Source of the DNA: Oscillospiraceae bacterium | Lineage (GTDB): Bacteria > Bacillota > Clostridia > Oscillospirales > Acutalibacteraceae | Assembly: GCA_003538135.1 (NCBI GenBank) | Contig: DPOR01000013.1 | Coordinates: 92,968 to 156,967, forward strand | Length of the DNA stretch: 64,000 nt | Direction: 5' to 3' | Shown: piece by piece, positions 51,812 through 60,054 of the stretch | Numbering within the stretch: the first letter of the stretch is position 1 | Layout: the number at the start of each line of letters is the position of its first letter | Program-made: the position numbers and the translations under genes | The notes under the pieces: generated by a model | Databases searched by the model: none | What the model saw: the letters and a program-made list of their open reading frames with translations, nothing else | What the model was told of the DNA's origin: nothing

Positions 51812-53275
51812 ATGAAACATCTGAAAAAGCTTACGCTCCTTCATTCAAACGATATGCACGGCGACTTTATGGCCAAGGAGGTCGATGACAGGCTTATCGG
51901 CGGGGTCTCCATGCTTTCGGGCTATGTCGGCAAGGTGCGCCGTGAGGAGCGAAATGTAGTCTATTCAATCTCCGGCGATATGTTCCGCGGCTCGCTCATA
52001 GACAGCGAGTACAAGGGACTGTCGACCGTTGAAATAATGAATATTTTAGCGCCCGATGTCGTGACCCTCGGCAACCATGAGGTGGATTATGGCATAGCGC
52101 ATCTTTTATTTATAGAGCGCTGCGCAAAGTTTCCGATAATCAATGCGAATATATATCTGAAAAATAACGGCACGCGCCTTTTCAAATCCCACGAGATTCT
52201 CGAGATTGACGGCATGAAGGTGCTGTTTATCGGACTTCTTACCGAGCAGGTGCTCTCGCAAACAAAGCAGGATAAGCTCATCGGCTCGTTCCTCGATGTC
52301 TATGAGGCGGCGGCAGAGGTCGGAAAGATATGCAACAGCTATCAGTCCGTCGATATAGACTTTACGGTTCTCCTGACCCATATCGGCTTTGAGGCGGACA
52401 AGGAGCTTGCCGCGAATCTCGACCCGCGCTGGGGAGTCGATATTATAATCGGCGGCCACAGCCACACAATGCTCAGCGAGCCTGCGGTAGTCGCCGGGAT
52501 ACCGATAGTTCAGGCGGCGAACGGCACCTCTCAGATAGGCCGCTTTGATATCACGGTCGATACCGACGGCAATTGCATAGACAGCTATACCTGGCAGCTC
52601 GTTCCGATAAACGAGGACAACTGCGAGCGTGACCTTCAGTTAGAGCGGGTCATAGAAAAATATAAGAATCAGACGGATGTGAAATACAGTCGGGTAGTCA
52701 CCCGCTTCAAAGAGGAATATTTTCATCGCAAACGCAACGAGGAGACGCAGATAGGGCGCATATTCAGCGATATTTTCAAGGATGCGCTCGGTCTGGATAT
52801 AATGCTGCTCGGCTCGGGCAGTATCAGAAACGAGCAGTTAGGCCCTATAGTCCAGCTTCAGGATTTGGCGGAGATATTCCCGTATAAAAATGAAATAGAG
52901 GGCATATATCTGACCGGAGAACAGCTGCGCTCGGTGCTCATGTATATTCTGCGCGACGAGGCGCTCGACGGAAAAACGGAGTTCTACCAGCTCTCGCACG
53001 GACTCAGGGTCGTCTATTCCCGCTCGGAGAAGAGACTGCTCAATGTCGGGCTCAACGGAAAAGAGATCGAGCCAGAGCAGCTCGTCAGCGTAGGGCTTCA
53101 GGAATACGATATGATGAATATGGACAAATTCTTCGGCATAACACGAGCCGAAGCGGAAAAAAACGGGAAGATAAAGACCGTCGCCACCTCATGCTTCGAT
53201 GTGCTTGAGGAAAATTTGAGCGATATGGAGCTTGTCTCCGACCCTTCCGACCGCAGGCTTTTTGTTGTGCGGTAA
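51812..53275 (+). CDS. Metallophosphatase/5'-nucleotidase family protein, cytoplasmic
   Basis: About 487 residues. The N-terminal metallophosphatase domain has LLHSNDMHGD, ISGDMFRGS, LGNHEVDYG, LLTHIGFE and GGHSHTML as di-metal ligands; the C-terminal 5'-nucleotidase domain has ETQIGRIFSDIFKDALGLD and GSGSIRNEQLGPI. Known members are mostly secreted, but this one has no signal peptide. ATG 51812 has only a weak ribosome site. It is expressed from a dyad promoter shared with the downstream lipoprotein operon. Confidence 0.88.
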   Translation: MKHLKKLTLLHSNDMHGDFMAKEVDDRLIGGVSMLSGYVGKVRREERNVVYSISGDMFRGSLIDSEYKGLSTVEIMNILAPDVVTLGNHEVDYGIAHLLFIERCAKFPIINANIYLKNNGTRLFKSHEILEIDGMKVLFIGLLTEQVLSQTKQDKLIGSFLDVYEAAAEVGKICNSYQSVDIDFTVLLTHIGFEADKELAANLDPRWGVDIIIGGHSHTMLSEPAVVAGIPIVQAANGTSQIGRFDITVDTDGNCIDSYTWQLVPINEDNCERDLQLERVIEKYKNQTDVKYSRVVTRFKEEYFHRKRNEETQIGRIFSDIFKDALGLDIMLLGSGSIRNEQLGPIVQLQDLAEIFPYKNEIEGIYLTGEQLRSVLMYILRDEALDGKTEFYQLSHGLRVVYSRSEKRLLNVGLNGKEIEPEQLVSVGLQEYDMMNMDKFFGITRAEAEKNGKIKTVATSCFDVLEENLSDMELVSDPSDRRLFVVR

Positions 53276-53313
53276 AAATACATATCCGAGCCTTTTCGCA
53301 TTCTTCAATCAAA

Positions 53314-53359
53314 ACTACTCCGAGGGGGTAGTGTGCTCGGACATTTTTTTTGATATTAT
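53314..53359 (+). promoter_or_regulatory. Activator-type promoter with 19-bp dyad, site 2
   Basis: ACTACTCCGAGGGGGTAGT (53314-53332), then 21 nt, then TATTAT (53354-53359) with a TGn extension (TGATATTAT). The -35 position (GTGTGC) is poor. Architecture and spacing match the site at 51730. It drives the operon starting at 53406. Confidence 0.75.
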
Positions 53360-53405
53360 ATATGTGCAGTATTTGGGATGTATTTGAAGAAAGGGGAGAC
53401 AAACC

Positions 53406-53717
53406 GTGAGAAAACGCGATTTCGGGGGCTTTATGCTCTGCTTTTTGATGAACCTCGTATTCAACCTCGGCTGGTCGGTGCCCGCGTGGATATTGCTTGC
53501 CGCCCATTTCATCCTTAAAATTTCCATATGGTGGTTCGCTTCGCTGCTCATAATATGGTTTTTTATCATATTGCTGCGCACTCTGCTCATCAGCTGGGCG
53601 GGTGACTGCGCGAGCGTGCGGGATGAGCCGAAAAAGAATCTGAATCCCTATTCCGCCTCGTCGTCGAGCTTCGGCAGGGCGGACAAAAAAGAAGAAACCC
53701 GTGAAAAGGAGGCTTGA
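53406..53717 (+). CDS. Small membrane protein of 103 residues
   Basis: Two membrane segments (about 8-30, FMLCFLMNLVFNLGWSVPAW, and 33-63) precede a charged, Ser-rich tail (SASSSSFGRADKK). The start is GTG 53406 behind AAGGGGAGA. Family not recognised. It is the first gene of the second dyad promoter and is followed by two lipoprotein genes, so a role in an envelope response is plausible. Confidence 0.7.
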   Translation: MRKRDFGGFMLCFLMNLVFNLGWSVPAWILLAAHFILKISIWWFASLLIIWFFIILLRTLLISWAGDCASVRDEPKKNLNPYSASSSSFGRADKKEETREKEA

Positions 53718-53724
53718 CCCCGTA

Positions 53725-54183
53725 GTGAAAAGAATGCTGATAACGGCAGCGGTTCTGTTGACGGCGGTTGCCCTTATGCTGTCGGCAGGCTGCGCTAAGG
53801 ACAAAAAAACGACCCCCGAAACATCGGACGGCACGACCGCAGAAGCGGCGATATCCTCGACCTCTTCCGAAAAAATGACGCTTCCGTCGAATATTTCGGG
53901 AACGGAGATAAAGCGCGGCGAGAAGTATGACATACCCTTGGATGAGGCGGTCAAACAGATGCGCGAATGCAGCAAGGGCTTCACCGAATATGTCGATTCC
54001 GGCATGGCGATTTTGGATACGGGCGAGTATATGGAGCAGGACGGAATCCGCTACAATATCTATGCCCTCGGCACAAGCAGCGAAGACAGCTTCGTGCGCG
54101 AGATAAATGTGTGCTTTAACCACCTTGACAGGGTGGTATATGAATATGACGCAATTTCCGACCTGTGGACTTTGCTGCCGTGA
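53725..54183 (+). CDS. Lipoprotein of about 152 residues
   Basis: The signal peptide ends in a lipobox (LSAGC); a Thr/Ser/Ala linker (about 20-50) leads to a small domain with YDIPLDEAVKQMRECSKGF and a final strand region (RVVYEYDAISDLWTLLP). The start GTG 53725 is preferred because AGGAGG lies 12 bases before it and the previous gene overlaps the earlier GTG. Family not recognised. Anchored on the outer face of the membrane. Confidence 0.7.
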   Translation: MKRMLITAAVLLTAVALMLSAGCAKDKKTTPETSDGTTAEAAISSTSSEKMTLPSNISGTEIKRGEKYDIPLDEAVKQMRECSKGFTEYVDSGMAILDTGEYMEQDGIRYNIYALGTSSEDSFVREINVCFNHLDRVVYEYDAISDLWTLLP

Positions 54184-54197
54184 ACGGAGGTTTGAAA

Positions 54198-54758
54198 ATG
54201 AAGAAAAGCATTTCGGCAATCCTGTCGGTTCTTCTGGTCCTTGTCCTCGCCCTCACCCTTTTTGCCTGCGGTAAAACGGGCGATACCGATGAGATGACCG
54301 GCGACGGGGATATGCAGACTACCGAGGAAGTTATGACGGAGTACGATGTGACGAAGGATGCGTTTGAGCTCTCGCTCTATACCGATTCAAGCTCCGCGTC
54401 ATACAGGGCTCTCGGCGACCCGGTGCAGATTTTTAAGACCGGGAGCGCGATTTATCCGAACGACAGGATACGCTTTGTCTCGAATGTTGATGGAGTCATC
54501 GTCACGCTCGTAAAGCTCAAGTATAACGAAGCCGATAACGAGATGGAGTCGGACGGTATCCTCTTCTCGATGAAGGTCAAAAAGGGCGAGGTTTATGAGT
54601 TCGACGGCAGCCTTGCCGAGACTGTTCCCACCGCCGCCATAGAGGCCGAAAAGGGCGGCATGGCCGCGAGAAAAGTGCTCACCTATGACGGACGCGACGG
54701 AAAAACCGATTATGTTTTGAAGAGCGAGCCGCTGCTCTTTGACGAAGCGGTAGGATAA
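54198..54758 (+). CDS. Lipoprotein of about 186 residues
   Basis: Signal peptide with lipobox (LFACG), an acidic Thr/Met linker, then a beta-rich domain (YRALGDPVQIFKTGSAIYPN, VSNVDGVIVTLVKLKY, MKVKKGEVYEFDGS). The C-terminal domain repeats the pattern of a folded sandwich but no family is recognised. ATG 54198 follows GGAGGTTTG. Third gene of the operon from 53406; a short GGGG/CCCC hairpin follows before the SPFH gene. Confidence 0.72.
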   Translation: MKKSISAILSVLLVLVLALTLFACGKTGDTDEMTGDGDMQTTEEVMTEYDVTKDAFELSLYTDSSSASYRALGDPVQIFKTGSAIYPNDRIRFVSNVDGVIVTLVKLKYNEADNEMESDGILFSMKVKKGEVYEFDGSLAETVPTAAIEAEKGGMAARKVLTYDGRDGKTDYVLKSEPLLFDEAVG

Positions 54759-54826
54759 ACAGTCAAAAAGGGGACTCACCCCGCGAAATAATATAATAAA
54801 ATAATATTGCAAAGGAGTTTTTATTT

Positions 54827-56263
54827 ATGGGACTTATTAAAGCCGGTGTAGGCGCAGTCGGCGGCGTTCTTGCCGATCAGTGGAAGGAATTTTTCTATTG
54901 CGAGGCAATGCCGAAGGAGCTTCTTGTTACCAAAGGACAGAAGCGCGTAAGCGGCAGATCGTCAAACACAAAGGGCAGCGACAACATCATCACAAACGGC
55001 TCGGGTATAGCCGTTGCGGACGGACAGTGCATGATGATAGTCGAGCAGGGCAAGGTAGTCGAGTTCTGCGCGGAGCCCGGCGAGTTTACATATGACGCCT
55101 CCACGGAGCCCTCGATATTCTCGGGCTCTCTCGGTGACAGCATTAAAAAGACATTCCAGACCATCGGTAAGCGTTTCACCTACGGCGGCGATACCGGAAA
55201 GGATCAGCGTGTCTATTATTTCAACACCAAGGAATTGATGGACAACAAGTTCGGCACTCCGAATCCGATTCCGTTCCGTGTCGTCGATTCGAAGATAGGC
55301 CTTGATATCGATGTCGCAGTCCGCTGCTCGGGCGTATATTCCTATAAGATAGACGACCCCATGCTCTTCTATACCAATGTCTGCGGCAATGTCGAGCAGG
55401 ATTATACCCGCGAAGAGATAGACAATCAGCTCAAGACAGAGTTCATCAGCGCGCTTCAGCCCGCTTTTGCTCAGCTCTCCGACCTTGAGCTTCGCCCCAA
55501 TCAGATAGTAGCTCACAACACCGAGCTTGAAACCGCTATGAACGCCGCCCTCTCCGCAAAGTGGAGCGAGCTGCGCGGACTCAAGGTCGTCACAATAGCC
55601 CTCGGCTCGGTCACCCTCCCCGAAGAGGATGCGGAGCTCATCAAGCAGGCTCAGCGTGCAGCTATCATGCGCGATCCCACCATGGCGGCGGCGACCCTTG
55701 TCGGCGCTCAGGCGGACGCCATGAAGACCGCGGCCGGCAACCAGGCAGGCGCAATGACCGGCTTTATGGGCATGGGCATGGCTATGAACGCAGGCGGCGG
55801 CATGAACGCCCAGAACCTGTTCGCCATGGGTCAGCAGCAACAGCAGCAGGCTCAGCAACAGGCGGCACAGGCGCAGCAGCCTGCTCCCGCCGCTCCGGCA
55901 CAGGATAGCTGGAAGTGCTCGTGCGGCAATATGGTGTCCGGTAACTTCTGCCCGAACTGCGGCGGAAAGAAGCCCGCTCCCGAGCCGGCGGCAGGCGCTT
56001 GGAAATGTCAGTGCGGCGCTACCGCGACAGGCAAGTTCTGCCCCGAGTGCGGCTCTCCGAAGCCCGCTGACGCAAACGGCTGGACCTGCTCGTGCGGAAC
56101 CGTCAATAAGGGCAAGTTCTGCCAGAGCTGCGGAGCCAAAAAGCCCGAGGGTGCTCCTCTCTACCGCTGCGATAAGTGCGGCTGGGAGCCCGAGGATCCC
56201 TCCAATCCTCCGAAGTTCTGCCCCGAGTGCGGAGATATATTTGACGATAACGATAAAAAATAA
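54827..56263 (+). CDS. SPFH-domain protein with C-terminal zinc ribbons (YdjI-like)
   Basis: 478 residues. An SPFH/prohibitin domain (about 30-290: GSGIAVADGQCMMIVEQGKV, TKELMDNKFGTPNPIPF, VTLPEEDAELI) is followed by a Gln/Ala-rich stretch and four CxC/CxxC zinc ribbons (about 362-470, for example KFCPECGSPKP). There is no membrane anchor, unlike classic flotillins. The YdjI group is linked to envelope-stress loci with TPM and zinc-ribbon partners. ATG 54827 has AAAGGAG upstream. Heads the stress-like operon. Confidence 0.88.
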   Translation: MGLIKAGVGAVGGVLADQWKEFFYCEAMPKELLVTKGQKRVSGRSSNTKGSDNIITNGSGIAVADGQCMMIVEQGKVVEFCAEPGEFTYDASTEPSIFSGSLGDSIKKTFQTIGKRFTYGGDTGKDQRVYYFNTKELMDNKFGTPNPIPFRVVDSKIGLDIDVAVRCSGVYSYKIDDPMLFYTNVCGNVEQDYTREEIDNQLKTEFISALQPAFAQLSDLELRPNQIVAHNTELETAMNAALSAKWSELRGLKVVTIALGSVTLPEEDAELIKQAQRAAIMRDPTMAAATLVGAQADAMKTAAGNQAGAMTGFMGMGMAMNAGGGMNAQNLFAMGQQQQQQAQQQAAQAQQPAPAAPAQDSWKCSCGNMVSGNFCPNCGGKKPAPEPAAGAWKCQCGATATGKFCPECGSPKPADANGWTCSCGTVNKGKFCQSCGAKKPEGAPLYRCDKCGWEPEDPSNPPKFCPECGDIFDDNDKK

Positions 56264-56271
56264 GACAGCCG

Positions 56272-56663
56272 ATGAAGGCGCTGCTCATAATTTTGATTCT
56301 GCTTTCGGCGCTCATATTGGGCGTTGCCATAGGCGTGCGGTGTCACCGCCGCTTAGCGAAAAAGCAAGCTTCGCCGAAAATCTCCGAGCTGCCACATATC
56401 CCCGAGGACGCTGTGCTTAACAGCCTCAACCGGGGACAGAGGCGGGAGAGAATGTGTATGACGAAGCGGACAGTCTGCTTTGCGCAGGCCGGCTTCTGTC
56501 CGACGGCAGCGTTATTTCGATGAAATATAACGGCATGGGTGAAAAAGAGCTGTTTGAGCTGCTGAAATCGTTCTTATGGTACGGTTTGCAGGCTGACAGC
56601 GCAAAACGGGTCGTTACTGCGACCGAAAAAATAACAGGAGGGAAACACTATGGGATTATTTGA
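56272..56663 (+). pseudogene. Membrane-anchored small protein broken by a frameshift
   Basis: The first frame (MKALLIILILLSALILGVAI to LNSLNRGQ) has a membrane segment and looks natural up to about 56420. From about 56430 the sensible continuation is in the -1 frame: GENVYDEADSLLCAGRLL, MGEKELFELLKSFLWYG, to a stop at 56663. Neither frame alone makes a whole gene of about 130 residues. No slippery heptamer is visible, so mutation or an assembly error is more likely than programmed shift. It sits nine bases after the SPFH gene and overlaps the next start. Confidence 0.6.
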
Positions 56664-57609
56664 TAAGAAATATTGCGATATCTGCGGCGAGAAAATAGGA
56701 CTTCTCGGAAACCGCAAGCTCGAAGACGGCAATCTCTGCAAGAACTGCGCCGCGAAGCTGTCTCCGTTCTTCAGCGAACGCCGTCGCTCGACGGTCGAGG
56801 ATATCAAGCGTCAGCTCGCTTACCGCGAGGAAAACGAGAAGCTCGTCAGAAATTTTAACCCCGACGTGATGTTCGACGGGAGCAAAAAAGTGTATATCAG
56901 CACTGTCTCCGAGGCGTTTATCGTTACGGGAAGCTCGAATTGGCGCAGCGCCAATCCCGATATCATTAAGCTTTCGCAGGTTGTTGCGGTCGACACAAAT
57001 ATAAAAGAAAACAGGGAAGAGATATTCTTCGAGGATTCCGACGGAAACAGAAAGAGCTATCAGCCGCCCCGCTATGAGTGCGACTATGAGTTCGATGTGG
57101 TTATCCGCGTGAACTCCCCGTGGTTTGACAGTATCGAGCTTGAGATAAGCGACGGAAGCCGCCCCGACAGCCCGTATACCGACCTCTACCGCGAGTATGA
57201 GCGCAAGATGAACGAGCTCAAGGATATACTTCTGCGCCGTGATAACCGTTACCGCACATGGGACGGCGACGGCATGATGAACCGCACGGTATACGGCGGC
57301 GACAGACCGTCGAATCCCGCCCCCGGATATGCGGCAGCCCCAGCACCGGGATATGCAGCCGCCCCCGCGGCAGGTTATGCGGCAGCGACTTCAGCCGGAT
57401 ATGCGGCAGCCCCCGCGCCTCAGCAGCAGGCGGCAGCGGCAGCTTGGATGTGCCCGTCCTGCGGCGCACAGAATACAGGCAAATTCTGCGCAAACTGCGG
57501 CTCTCTGAAGCCCGCTTCGGTTAGCGGCTGCCCGAATTGCGGCTGGTCGCCCGCGCCCGGTCAGGCTATGCCCAAATTCTGCCCGGAATGCGGCAAGCCG
57601 CTCGCCTGA
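56650..57609 (+). CDS. DUF4428 zinc-finger protein with Ala/Pro/Tyr repeats and zinc ribbon
   Basis: 319 residues. An N-terminal DUF4428 finger (Cys 9, 12, 30, 33 in YCDICGEKIG and LCKNCA) leads to a domain of unknown fold (about 60-180), four PGYAAAP-type repeats (about 225-260) and a C-terminal zinc ribbon (CPSCGAQNTGKFCANCG, then CPNCGW and CPECG). ATG 56650 has AGGAGGG upstream. It shares the SPFH operon and the same ribbon style, so complex formation with SPFH is plausible. Confidence 0.85.
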   Translation: MGLFDKKYCDICGEKIGLLGNRKLEDGNLCKNCAAKLSPFFSERRRSTVEDIKRQLAYREENEKLVRNFNPDVMFDGSKKVYISTVSEAFIVTGSSNWRSANPDIIKLSQVVAVDTNIKENREEIFFEDSDGNRKSYQPPRYECDYEFDVVIRVNSPWFDSIELEISDGSRPDSPYTDLYREYERKMNELKDILLRRDNRYRTWDGDGMMNRTVYGGDRPSNPAPGYAAAPAPGYAAAPAAGYAAATSAGYAAAPAPQQQAAAAAWMCPSCGAQNTGKFCANCGSLKPASVSGCPNCGWSPAPGQAMPKFCPECGKPLA

Positions 57610-58095
57610 TAAAGCAGTGGTAATCGGCGTCCCGAAAGGCAGAGGTTTAATGCGGCTCGATTCCCGCCTGATCCAAGCCTTTCGCGGCGCTGCAAAAAGC
57701 GAATAAACAAATCATCTTGCCGAAAAAACGGCTTGACGGAAAGGGGAGATGAGCTTACGGCCGGCAGATCATTGCTTCGTGCCGAGAGAAAAAGACGGAT
57801 ATAAGAAGCTTAAAGGCTTCAGAGCCGATATTAATGCGGCGGAGGATATCGGTTTTACGGCGTTTACGCAGGTGGGCTGCAAGATTTATCTTCGGCAAAA
57901 GAACCGCCATATGTGTGTGCATCGCCGACCTGCGTAGCTGCAAATACAATGAACAGCTTTTGAAAACGGCAAAAAACAAAATACCGTTAGTTCGACTTTT
58001 CTTTATGTCGGTACCGAAAATTTCATGCGGCTTTTGCGGCGGTAAAAACATAAAGACGCTTGACGGTTAATGTTCTTTAAGAGAGGAGTTTTTTA
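57610..58095 (+). other. Gap of 486 bases with a possible broken small gene
   Basis: No full gene is evident. Two short frames overlap: 57749-57937 (starts MSLRPADHCFVPREKDGYKK) and 57834-58070 (ends SCGFCGGKNIKTLDG). Joined by a shift near 57880 they could be one former gene of about 105 residues, but this is weak. No promoter or terminator is clear. The region separates the DUF4428 and zinc-ribbon genes, all on one strand. Confidence 0.35.
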
Positions 58096-59190
58096 ATGCA
58101 AACCTTGCAGGAATATAAATGTCCCTGCTGCGGCGGCGCAATAGCTTTTGACAGCACGCTCCAGAAGATGAAGTGCCCTTTCTGCGACACTGAGTTTGAA
58201 ATGGATGCGCTCAAGAGCTATGACGCCGAGCTTCAGGGCGAACAGGCGGACAATATGGAATGGGAGACCTCCGCGGGCAGCGAGTGGCAGGAGAGCGAGA
58301 TTGAGGGGTTACGCTCTTATGTATGTAAATCCTGCGGCGGAGAGATAGTGGGCGATGCCAATACGGCGGCAACGTCCTGCCCGTTCTGCGGCAATCCGGT
58401 AGTCATGATGAACCAGTTCGCGGGCTTGCTCAAGCCTGACATCGTGATCCCGTTCAAGCTCGATAAGAAGGCGGCAAAGGCGGGGCTGATGAAGCACCTC
58501 AACGGAAAGAAGCTTCTGCCCAAGATTTTCAAGGATCAGAATCATATCGACGAGGTAAAGGGCGTCTATGTTCCGTTCTGGCTCTTTGATACCGATGTCG
58601 ACGCGCAGGTGCGTTACCGTGCAACCAAGATTCGCACATGGAGCGACAAGGATTACAACTACACCGAGACGAGCTATTATATGATTCATCGCGGCGGAAG
58701 CGTCGGCTTTGAGCATGTCCCGGTGGACGGCTCATCCAAAATGCCGGACGATCTCATGGAGTCCGTCGAGCCCTACGATTATTCCGATGCTCTGGATTTC
58801 CAGACGGCTTATCTTGCGGGCTATTTTGCGGATAAGTACGATGTGACCGCCGAGGAGAGCATCGACCGCGCCAATCAGCGCGTCAGGCGCTCCACGGAGG
58901 ATGCCTTTGCCTCGACGGTTCAGGGCTATGCAACGGTCACTGCCGAGAGCAGCTCGGTGCAGTTCCATGGTGGAAAGGCAAAGTATGCGCTCTATCCCGT
59001 GTGGCTGCTGAACACAACCTGGAACGGAGAAAAATATACCTTTGCCATGAACGGACAGACCGGCAAATTCGTCGGCAATCTTCCGCTCGATAAGTCGGCC
59101 GCCACAAAGTGGACGGTGGGACTCGCCGCGGCGCTCAGCGCTGCCGCCTGCGGCATTGCGTGGCTTCTGCATTTTGCAGGAATACTGTAA
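58096..59190 (+). CDS. Zinc-ribbon membrane protein, TFIIB-type ribbon
   Basis: 364 residues. Two zinc ribbons open the protein (CPCCGGAIAF with CPFCDTEF, then CKSCGGEIVGDANTAATSCP with FCG). A long soluble domain (about 115-330) contains IPFKLDKKAAKAGLMKHLNG and VYVPFWLFDTD, known from zinc-ribbon partners of SPFH and TPM proteins. A C-terminal membrane segment (VGLAAALSAAACGIAWLLHF) ends it. ATG 58096 has AGAGGAG upstream. Confidence 0.83.
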   Translation: MQTLQEYKCPCCGGAIAFDSTLQKMKCPFCDTEFEMDALKSYDAELQGEQADNMEWETSAGSEWQESEIEGLRSYVCKSCGGEIVGDANTAATSCPFCGNPVVMMNQFAGLLKPDIVIPFKLDKKAAKAGLMKHLNGKKLLPKIFKDQNHIDEVKGVYVPFWLFDTDVDAQVRYRATKIRTWSDKDYNYTETSYYMIHRGGSVGFEHVPVDGSSKMPDDLMESVEPYDYSDALDFQTAYLAGYFADKYDVTAEESIDRANQRVRRSTEDAFASTVQGYATVTAESSSVQFHGGKAKYALYPVWLLNTTWNGEKYTFAMNGQTGKFVGNLPLDKSAATKWTVGLAAALSAAACGIAWLLHFAGIL

Positions 59191-59203
59191 AGGAGGGATA
59201 ACA

Positions 59204-60028
59204 ATGAAAAAGAGAATACTTGCGATGATATTTGTCCTTGTCCTCTGCTTCTGCACGGTTATCCCGGCTTTTGCGGTGGATGCGGACGGCTTTGTAAGCG
59301 AATACGAGCGCGTTCAGGATATGGCGAAGCTCCTCTCGGAAAGTGAGAGAGAAGCCCTTATAAAAACGCTCGACGAGCTCAGCGAACGTCAGAAAATGGA
59401 TGTAATAGTCGTGACGACCAATACGTTGGACGGCAAAAAGCGCATGGGATATGCCGACGATATCTATGATTATTGCAAATACGGCTACGGAGAAAAAAGA
59501 GACGGTCTGCTGTTCCTCGTCAGCATGGAGGACCGCGACTGGTGGATATCCACCTGCGGCTACGGCATAACCGCGTTTACGGATGCCGGAATCCAGTATA
59601 TCGGCGAGCAGATGGTAGAGGATTTGGGTGACGACAACTATGCCGCCGCATTCAACACCTTTGCCGAGCTCTCCGATGATTTCATAACAAAGTCGAGAGA
59701 GGGAGAGCCCTACGACAAGAGCAATCTGCCCAAGGGACCTCTTTCGATAGTTTGGATTGTGATCTCGATTTTGGTGGGCATCGGCCTTGCGATATTTATA
59801 GTCGGCAAGATGAAAGCGCAGCTCAAGACAGTGCGCTTCCAGGCGGCGGCAGGCGACTATATGAAGAGCGGCAGCCTTAATATAACGGAGAGCAGGGATA
59901 CGTTCCTGTACAATACCGTTACGCGCACGGCAAAACCGAAGAATACTGACAGCGGCAGCTCCGGCGGAAGCAGTACGCATACATCTTCCTCCGGAGAGAC
60001 ACACGGCGGCGGAGGCGGTAAGTTCTGA
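59204..60028 (+). CDS. TPM-domain membrane protein (YgcG-like)
   Basis: About 274 residues. Signal peptide (ILAMIFVLVLCFCTVIPAFA), TPM domain (about 25-165: FVSEYERVQDMAKLLSESER, IVVTTNTLDGKKRMGYADDI, YGEKRDGLLFLVSMEDRDWW), one membrane segment (about 182-205) and a Gly/Ser-rich tail. The TPM fold is found in envelope stress and photosystem repair proteins. ATG 59204 has AAGGAGG upstream. Confidence 0.88.
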   Translation: MKKRILAMIFVLVLCFCTVIPAFAVDADGFVSEYERVQDMAKLLSESEREALIKTLDELSERQKMDVIVVTTNTLDGKKRMGYADDIYDYCKYGYGEKRDGLLFLVSMEDRDWWISTCGYGITAFTDAGIQYIGEQMVEDLGDDNYAAAFNTFAELSDDFITKSREGEPYDKSNLPKGPLSIVWIVISILVGIGLAIFIVGKMKAQLKTVRFQAAAGDYMKSGSLNITESRDTFLYNTVTRTAKPKNTDSGSSGGSSTHTSSSGETHGGGGGKF

Positions 60029-60054
60029 TCCGCCGCAAAGAAAGCGAGGTGTCT

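Noticed and set aside
56420..56460. Programmed -1 frameshift in the operon gene at 56272
   Set aside because: No X-XXY-YYZ slippery heptamer and no stable downstream hairpin were found; mutation or base-call error is simpler.
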